This document shows, in pieces, positions 1-3,812 of a DNA stretch of 5,239 bases (position 1 is its first letter; the number at the start of each line of letters is the position of its first letter). A model generated the notes under the pieces. The model searched no databases. It saw nothing but the letters and a program-made list of their open reading frames with translations, and was not told the origin of the DNA. The DNA lies in NCBI GenBank assembly GCA_947490035.1, contig CANLGS010000369.1:1-5239 (forward strand), given 5' to 3'. The stretch comes from Gemmataceae bacterium (GTDB lineage Bacteria; Planctomycetota; Planctomycetia; Gemmatales; Gemmataceae). The position numbers and the translations under genes are program-made.

Positions 1-866
1 CCCGCCTCCCGTCGCTCAAGTTCGGACTGTTCTCCGACGAGCCGATCTTTGAAGACCTCGAAATCCTCAAGCTCAGCGACGCCTTGCAGTTCCTCGCGGT
101 CACGCTCGGGCCGGATTCGGACCTCGTCAAGAAGGTACTCAACGGCAAGTCGCCGCGCGAGCGCGCCTACGAACTCGTCAGCGGCACGAAGGTGCGCGAC
201 CCGAAGGTGCGCGAAGCCATCTTCAAGGACATCGAAGCCGCGGCGAAAGCCGGCAAGCCCTACGACCTCGCGGCGCTCAAAGACCCCATGATCGAAGTCG
301 CGCGCCTTGTCGATGGCCCATCGCGCGCCCTCCGCAAGCGGTTCGAGAACGAGGTGGACGAGCCGAAGCGGCAGGCGCACTCGGCGCTCGCGAAGGCGAA
401 GTTCGCGATGGACGGCGACAAGGTGTACCCGGACGCGACCTTCACCCTGCGCCTCGCCTACGGCACCGTGAAGGGCTACAAGGAGGACGGCAAATCCGTG
501 CCCGCGTTCACCACCTTCGACGGCCTCTACAAGCGGTCCGCCGAGCAGGGCAACAAGGGCGCGTTCGAGCTGCCTAAGCGGTGGGTGGACAAGAAGGGCA
601 AACTCGACATGAGCACGCCCTACAACTTCGTCTGCACGGCCGACATCATCGGCGGCAACAGCGGCTCGCCGGTCATCAACCGCAACGCCGAAGTGGTCGG
701 GCTGATCTTCGACGGCAACATCCAGTCGCTGGTGCTGGACTTCATCTTCGAGCAGGAGGTGTCGCGTGCGGTGTCGGTGGACAGTCGCGCGATCGTCGAG
801 GCGTTGCGCAAGGTGTACGACGCCAACGACCTCGCCGACGAACTGACCGGCGCGAAGAAGAAGTAG
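1..866 (+). CDS. Family S46 dipeptidyl-peptidase (DPP7-like), C-terminal part; 5' end outside window
   Basis: Seen: the frame is open from base 3 to a TAG at 864-866, giving about 287 residues with no start inside the window, so this is the C-terminal part of a longer protein (S46 enzymes usually run to about 700 residues). The chymotrypsin-type nucleophile motif GGNSGSPV lies near the end, with the catalytic Ser codon at 660-662. It is followed by VVGLIFDGN and a VDSRAI segment, the conserved S46 C-terminal block. Known: S46 enzymes are secreted or periplasmic serine exopeptidases that release dipeptides from peptide N termini. The residue 18 positions after the Ser sets P1 preference: Gly in DPP7 (hydrophobic P1), Arg in DPP11 (Asp/Glu P1). 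Here it is Gly (codon 714-716). Inferred: a DPP7-type enzyme used in peptide scavenging. The signal peptide and the catalytic His and Asp lie upstream of the window and cannot be checked. The family call is firm, the specificity moderate. Confidence 0.9.
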   Translation, partial: RLPSLKFGLFSDEPIFEDLEILKLSDALQFLAVTLGPDSDLVKKVLNGKSPRERAYELVSGTKVRDPKVREAIFKDIEAAAKAGKPYDLAALKDPMIEVARLVDGPSRALRKRFENEVDEPKRQAHSALAKAKFAMDGDKVYPDATFTLRLAYGTVKGYKEDGKSVPAFTTFDGLYKRSAEQGNKGAFELPKRWVDKKGKLDMSTPYNFVCTADIIGGNSGSPVINRNAEVVGLIFDGNIQSLVLDFIFEQEVSRAVSVDSRAIVEALRKVYDANDLADELTGAKKK

Positions 867-874
867 TGTCTGGC

Positions 875-919
875 GTTTTGGTGTAGCCGCGACCCGAAGG
901 GTCGCGGCTACACCAAAAC
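875..919. repeat. Perfect 21-bp palindrome with 3-nt loop, between S46 peptidase and zinc-ribbon genes
   Basis: Arms 875-895 and 899-919 are exact reverse complements around the loop GAA (896-898); the core of the left arm is GTAGCCGCGACCC. The stem begins 8 nt after the peptidase stop and ends 5 nt before the Shine-Dalgarno of the next gene, so it fills the gap. No T-tract follows on either strand, so it is not a classical intrinsic terminator, but RNA from either strand would fold into a very stable hairpin. It could end or attenuate transcription, protect mRNA 3' ends, or be a dispersed palindromic element. Confidence 0.9.
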
Positions 920-924
920 ACTTC

Positions 925-928
925 GAGG
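925..928 (+). promoter_or_regulatory. Ribosome binding site of the zinc-ribbon gene
   Basis: GAGG lies 6 nt before the ATG at 935 and supports that start. It begins only 5 nt after the foot of the 21-bp hairpin, so folding of read-through RNA could affect ribosome access. Confidence 0.6.
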
Positions 929-934
929 TTCTCT

Positions 935-1324
935 ATGCCCATTACCTTCGACTGCACCTGCGGGAAGACGCTTCGTGTGCCCGACGCGCACACCGGCAAG
1001 CGCGCGAAGTGCCCGGCGTGCGCCGCGATCCTCACCGCGCCCGAGCCGGTGTTCGAGGTCATCATCCCGCCGCTGCCGCCCGACCCGAGTATCGGCGTCG
1101 AGCCGGTCGTCGAGCCGGAGATGGAACGCGTCGCGCTGCCGCCGCTGCCGTCGCGCGGGTACGTCACCTCGCGAGCGGACGACGAAGACGAGGACAAGAC
1201 GCCTTACGGGTTGGCCGACGGCGAGGGCGAGAAGCGCGGCTCCGACCTCGACCGCGACGGCAACCCGCGCAAGAAGGACGGGCTGCCGAACTTCAACAAG
1301 GGTAAGAAGAAGTACAACAACTGA
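935..1324 (+). CDS. Small zinc-ribbon protein with acidic, proline-rich tail, function unknown
   Basis: The product has 129 residues, with ATG 6 nt after a GAGG. Seen: the N terminus (MPITFDCTCGKTLRVPD) holds C7 and C9, then C26 and C29, that is CxC-x16-CPAC, a zinc-ribbon or zinc-knuckle arrangement. From about residue 35 the chain turns to Pro-Glu-rich low complexity (PEPVFEVIIPPLPPDPS), then an acidic run (DDEDEDK, about residues 85-92), and ends in a basic Lys/Asn tail. No signal peptide or membrane helix is visible, so it is probably cytoplasmic. Known: planctomycetes encode many proteins with a similar N-terminal ribbon, often joined to membrane or other domains. Inferred: the ribbon is the only folded part and the rest is a disordered linker or partner-binding tail. 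Role unknown; nucleic-acid or protein binding is possible but unproven. The neighbours give no clue. Confidence 0.8.
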   Translation: MPITFDCTCGKTLRVPDAHTGKRAKCPACAAILTAPEPVFEVIIPPLPPDPSIGVEPVVEPEMERVALPPLPSRGYVTSRADDEDEDKTPYGLADGEGEKRGSDLDRDGNPRKKDGLPNFNKGKKKYNN

Positions 1325-1465
1325 TACCAAGTCGCGTTGAAGCGCAACCGTACCGGGTTTTGCCCTCTCCCCTTGCGGGAGAGGGCAAAACATGGTCACC
1401 CTTCAACACGATTGCGTCTGACGCCCGCCCCGTTCCATCCGAAGAACCAACCTCCCGAGCGCCCC
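1325..1465. other. Intergenic gap of 141 bp
   Basis: Apart from the palindrome at 1352-1396, this gap holds no recognisable RNA gene or clear promoter. The frame of the following gene stays open back to an ATG at 1337, but that extension only translates the palindrome (residues such as CPLPLRERAK), so it is treated as noncoding. A promoter for the downstream gene may lie in 1397-1460, but no convincing -35/-10 pair is visible. Confidence 0.6.
1352..1396. repeat. Second palindrome: perfect 15-bp stem, extended by a weaker outer stem
   Basis: Arms 1357-1371 (GTTTTGCCCTCTCCC) and 1377-1391 are exact reverse complements around the 5-nt loop CTTGC. Outside them, ACC at 1352-1354 can pair with GGT at 1394-1396 across one G.A mismatch and one G.T wobble, giving a longer imperfect stem. 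It starts 28 nt after the zinc-ribbon stop and lies about 70 nt before the next start codon. There is no T-tract outside the stem. It is unrelated in sequence to the palindrome at 875-919. Terminator-like folding or a dispersed palindromic repeat are both possible. Confidence 0.85.
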
Positions 1466-2194
1466 ATGCGAACCCTTCTCGCCTTCCTCCTCTTCGCCGC
1501 GGCCGGCGGCGCGACCGCGGCCGACCCGAGCGTGCGCGCCTACGCCCTGAACGTCAACAACCCGCCGAAGGACGCGCCGAAGGAGATCGTCAGCCCGGCG
1601 TACACCGGCGCGTACCTGTTCGTTCAAGTGCCAGGGAAGCACATCGTGACAATCGACACGGCCGCGACCAAACTCGCGCTCACCGACGACAAGGGCACCG
1701 ACCTCGGCGCGAAAAGCCCGCTCCCCGGCAACGCGTTCGCCTCCGACAAGTCGAAGGAGCAGGCGCGGCTGTACGTCCTCGGGTCGAAGGCGCCCGCCGC
1801 CGGCGCGACGCGGGTGCGCGTGAAGGGCGAACTCGTCCTCCTGTGCGGCACCGGCGAGAAAACGGCGACCGCCGAGAAGTTCGCCATCAAGGACAAGGAG
1901 AAGGTCGCGGTCGGCCCGGCGGCGTTCGAGGTCGTCACCGCGAAGGACAAGATGACCGTGACGCTGAAGGCCGAATCCGGGTCGGTGAAGTCGGTCGCGT
2001 TCACCGATGCCGAGGGCAAGGCGCTGACCGCCGGCGGCGCGATCAACCTGAACACGGCCGGCGGAAAGATCGGCCAGACCGCGACGTTCACGCTGCCCGC
2101 GAAGACCGAGACGGTCGGCATCAAGGTCGTGTACTACGAGAAGGTCGAGCCGGTAAAACTGCCCGTGGACACGGACACCGGCGTCGGCCCGTAG
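1466..2194 (+). CDS. Secreted protein of unknown function, two similar beta-rich halves
   Basis: The product has 242 residues from the ATG at 1466. That start is chosen over the in-frame ATG at 1337 because it opens directly into a signal peptide: M-R, a hydrophobic core LLAFLLFAAAGG, and a likely signal peptidase I site after A-T-A (residue 18). Only a weak ribosome site is visible. The mature chain alternates short hydrophobic and Lys/Thr/Asp-rich stretches, as in beta-sandwich proteins. TDDKGTDL (73-80) and TDAEGKAL (180-187) sit in similar surroundings about 107 residues apart, and each is followed by a strand rich in Val and Lys (about 116-128 and 218-233), which suggests two related Ig-like modules. 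There are no catalytic motifs, no lipobox and no membrane anchor; a single Cys (C127) remains in the mature chain. Location is probably periplasmic or extracellular. I do not recognise the family, and the Ig-like idea is inference. Confidence 0.8.
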   Translation: MRTLLAFLLFAAAGGATAADPSVRAYALNVNNPPKDAPKEIVSPAYTGAYLFVQVPGKHIVTIDTAATKLALTDDKGTDLGAKSPLPGNAFASDKSKEQARLYVLGSKAPAAGATRVRVKGELVLLCGTGEKTATAEKFAIKDKEKVAVGPAAFEVVTAKDKMTVTLKAESGSVKSVAFTDAEGKALTAGGAINLNTAGGKIGQTATFTLPAKTETVGIKVVYYEKVEPVKLPVDTDTGVGP

Positions 2195-2204
2195 GCGCGC
2201 CGCG

Positions 2205-2212
2205 TATACAAT
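2205..2212 (+). promoter_or_regulatory. Weak candidate -10 promoter element upstream of the dihydrolipoamide dehydrogenase gene
   Basis: TATACAAT stands out in a very GC-rich gap; TACAAT (2207-2212) matches the sigma-70 -10 consensus at five of six positions. No good -35 hexamer is found about 17 nt upstream. If it is used, transcription would begin near 2219 and the leader would carry the repeat hairpin at 2229-2244 before the ribosome site at 2270. Confidence 0.3.
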
Positions 2213-2220
2213 TCCCGTAA

Positions 2221-2246
2221 GGCGAGCGGGGGGCGTCAGCCCCCTG
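2221..2246 (+). repeat. GC-rich hairpin repeat, single copy (copy 1 of 3)
   Basis: The 26-nt unit starts GGCGAGC and contains an inner hairpin: GGGGGC (2229-2234), loop GTCA, GCCCCC (2239-2244). It matches 25 of 26 bases with the copy at 3711-3736. The one difference (C for A at 2237) lies in the hairpin loop, so the stem is intact. It sits 26 nt after the stop of the secreted-protein gene and 23 nt before the ribosome site of the next gene. Confidence 0.9.
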
Positions 2247-2269
2247 TTTGCATTGGTACTCGCATTCGC

Positions 2270-2273
2270 GGAG
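2270..2273 (+). promoter_or_regulatory. Ribosome binding site of the dihydrolipoamide dehydrogenase gene
   Basis: GGAG lies 6 nt before the ATG at 2280. It supports this start over an in-frame alternative start at 2253, which would add nine residues unlike the usual E3 N terminus. Confidence 0.7.
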
Positions 2274-2279
2274 ACACTC

Positions 2280-3704
2280 ATGCCTGACGTTCGCGACACG
2301 CAACTCCTGGTTATCGGCGGCGGCCCCGGCGGATACCCGGCCGCGCTGCACGCCGCGGATCACGGCATCAAGGTCACGATGGTGGATGAAGGCGCGAAGC
2401 TTGGCGGCGTGTGCCTCAACCGCGGGTGCATCCCGTCGAAGGCGCTGCTGCACACCGCGAAGATCATCCGCGAAGCGCACGAGATGGCGAACTACGGCGT
2501 CACGTTCGGCGAGCCGAAACTCGACCTCGCCAAACTCCGCGACTTCGTGCAGGTGAAGGTGGTCGGCAAGCTCACCGGTGGCATCGGGCAACTCACGAAG
2601 GGTCGCGGCGTCGATGTGGTGAAGGGCCGCGCGGTGTTCACGTCACCGAACACGGTGGAAGTGACCGGCGATCAACCGCAGACGATCAAGTTTCAAAACT
2701 GCATCATCGCGACCGGTTCGTTGCCGGTGGTGCCGAAGCCGTGGCAGATCAACGACGACCGCGTGATGGACAGCACCGGCGCGCTGCTGCTGCCCGATGT
2801 GCCGAAGAATTTTCTCGTGATCGGCGGCGGCTACATCGGTCTGGAAATCGGCAGCGTGTACGCGGCGCTCGGCAGCAAGGTCACGGTGGTGGAGGCGCTC
2901 GACCGCATTCTCTTCATGGCCGACAAAGACCTCGTGGACCCGCTCGAACGCAAGCTGAAGACCGAGTTCGAGGCGATCTACACTTCAACGAAAGTGATGG
3001 GCCTCGAAGCCACGAAAGACGGCATCGTCGTAAAGCTCGAAGGCGCGGGCGCGCCGGCTTCGCTGACGTTCGACCGCGTCCTGATCTCGGTCGGGCGCCG
3101 CCCCAACTCCGCGGGTCTCGGTCTCGACAAGGCCGGCGTCACCGTGAGCGAGAAGGGCTTCATCCCCATCGACAAGCATCGCCGCACGAACGTGCCGAAC
3201 ATCTTCGCAATCGGCGACGTGGGCGAAGAACCCGGCCTCGCGCACAAGGCCACTGCGGAGGCGCGCGTCGCGGTGGAAGTGATCCGTGGCGAACCGGCAG
3301 AGTGGAACCCGCGAGCGATTCCGGCCGTGATCTTCACCGACCCGGAAATCGCGTGGGCCGGCATCACGCAGAAGGAAGCCGACGAGAAGAAGATCCCCTA
3401 CGAAGCGCTGAACTTCCCGTGGGCCGCGAGCGGTCGGGCCGTGAGCATCGCGCGCACCGAGGGCCGCACGAAGATGCTCGTCGATCCCGAAACGAAGCGC
3501 GTCTTGGGTGTGGGCATCGTGGGCGCTGGTGCTGGGGAGATGATCGCGGAGGGCGTGCTGGCAATCGAAATGGGCGCGGTGGCGCGCGACGTGTTGGAGA
3601 GCATCCACCCGCACCCGACGCTGAGCGAAACCGTGATGGAGAGCGCCGAACTCGCTTACGGCGCCGCCACGCACGTCGGCAAGCCGCGCAAGGCGGCGAA
3701 GTAG
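2280..3704 (+). CDS. lpdA: Dihydrolipoamide dehydrogenase (E3 component), complete
   Basis: The 474-residue product has the usual E3 length. Role: this FAD flavoenzyme reoxidises dihydrolipoamide on E2 or H-protein and reduces NAD+ to NADH (EC 1.8.1.4); cytoplasmic. Seen, in order: FAD-binding GGGPGGYPAA (13-22), with Asp36 at the position that usually holds a Glu for the FAD ribose; the redox disulfide in GGVCLNRGCIPSK (Cys45 and Cys50); an ATG turn after the first FAD region; NAD-binding GGGYIG followed by LE (182-189); the second FAD motif with Asp313 in IFAIGD; and the C-terminal dimer domain with the catalytic dyad His445 and Glu450 in HPHPTLSE. All key residues are present, so the enzyme should be active. 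No E1, E2 or glycine-cleavage gene is adjacent, so its partner complex is unknown. The Arg in CLNRGC fits the bacterial E3 range. The related mercuric and glutathione reductases are less likely given CLNRGCIPSK and the HPHPTLSE ending. Confidence 0.95.
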   Translation: MPDVRDTQLLVIGGGPGGYPAALHAADHGIKVTMVDEGAKLGGVCLNRGCIPSKALLHTAKIIREAHEMANYGVTFGEPKLDLAKLRDFVQVKVVGKLTGGIGQLTKGRGVDVVKGRAVFTSPNTVEVTGDQPQTIKFQNCIIATGSLPVVPKPWQINDDRVMDSTGALLLPDVPKNFLVIGGGYIGLEIGSVYAALGSKVTVVEALDRILFMADKDLVDPLERKLKTEFEAIYTSTKVMGLEATKDGIVVKLEGAGAPASLTFDRVLISVGRRPNSAGLGLDKAGVTVSEKGFIPIDKHRRTNVPNIFAIGDVGEEPGLAHKATAEARVAVEVIRGEPAEWNPRAIPAVIFTDPEIAWAGITQKEADEKKIPYEALNFPWAASGRAVSIARTEGRTKMLVDPETKRVLGVGIVGAGAGEMIAEGVLAIEMGAVARDVLESIHPHPTLSETVMESAELAYGAATHVGKPRKAAK

Positions 3705-3710
3705 TGCGAA

Positions 3711-3796
3711 GGCGAGCGGGGGGCGTAAGCCCCCTGATACTCCGCAGCGCGTGAACGAAGGGGAAACAATCAGGGGGCTTACGCCCCCCGCTCGCC
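3711..3796. repeat. Inverted pair of the GC-rich hairpin repeat (REPIN-like, 86 bp)
   Basis: Arms 3711-3738 and 3769-3796 are perfect 28-nt reverse complements, separated by a 30-nt spacer (3739-3768) without obvious structure. Each arm is a copy of the unit at 2221-2246 and holds its own inner hairpin (3719-3734, loop GTAA; 3773-3788, loop TTAC on this strand, GTAA on the other). The element starts 6 nt after the lpdA stop and ends 5 nt before the ribosome site of the next gene. Two inverted REP units around a short spacer is the known layout of REPINs, which RAYT-type Y1 transposases mobilise; no such transposase is in this window. In RNA the pair could fold as one long stem or two short hairpins, possibly as a terminator or mRNA-end stabiliser. 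There is no T-tract. Confidence 0.92.
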
Positions 3797-3801
3797 AAGA
3801 T

Positions 3802-3807
3802 AAGGAG
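3802..3807 (+). promoter_or_regulatory. Strong ribosome binding site of the ferritin-like gene
   Basis: AAGGAG lies 5 nt before the ATG at 3813, the best Shine-Dalgarno in the window. It fixes the start of the downstream gene and lies directly after the foot of the 28-bp inverted repeat. Confidence 0.8.
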
Positions 3808-3812
3808 CGACC

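Noticed and set aside
875..919. Classical intrinsic terminator
   Set aside because: The stem is strong but no T-tract follows on either strand, so it is listed as a repeat with possible terminator activity only.
1337..1465. N-terminal extension of the secreted-protein gene from an upstream ATG
   Set aside because: It would translate the palindrome and bury the signal peptide 43 residues inside the protein.
1360..2220. A 286-codon + strand frame overlapping the secreted-protein gene
   Set aside because: It begins inside the palindrome, and its product is almost entirely Arg/Gly/Pro/Asp low complexity.
1403..2299. Long minus-strand open frame (298 codons) opposite the secreted-protein gene
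   Set aside because: The + strand frame has a signal peptide and balanced composition, whereas this one is Arg/Gly/Val-rich shadow sequence and also translates the repeat at 2221.
2411..3754. A 447-codon + strand frame overlapping lpdA
   Set aside because: It is in a different frame from the E3 motifs and consists of Arg-, His- and Gly-rich sequence without domains.
3711..3796. CRISPR array or transposon terminal inverted repeats
   Set aside because: There are only two inverted arms with a 30-nt spacer; a CRISPR needs several direct repeats, and no transposase lies between the arms. A palindromic element pair fits better.
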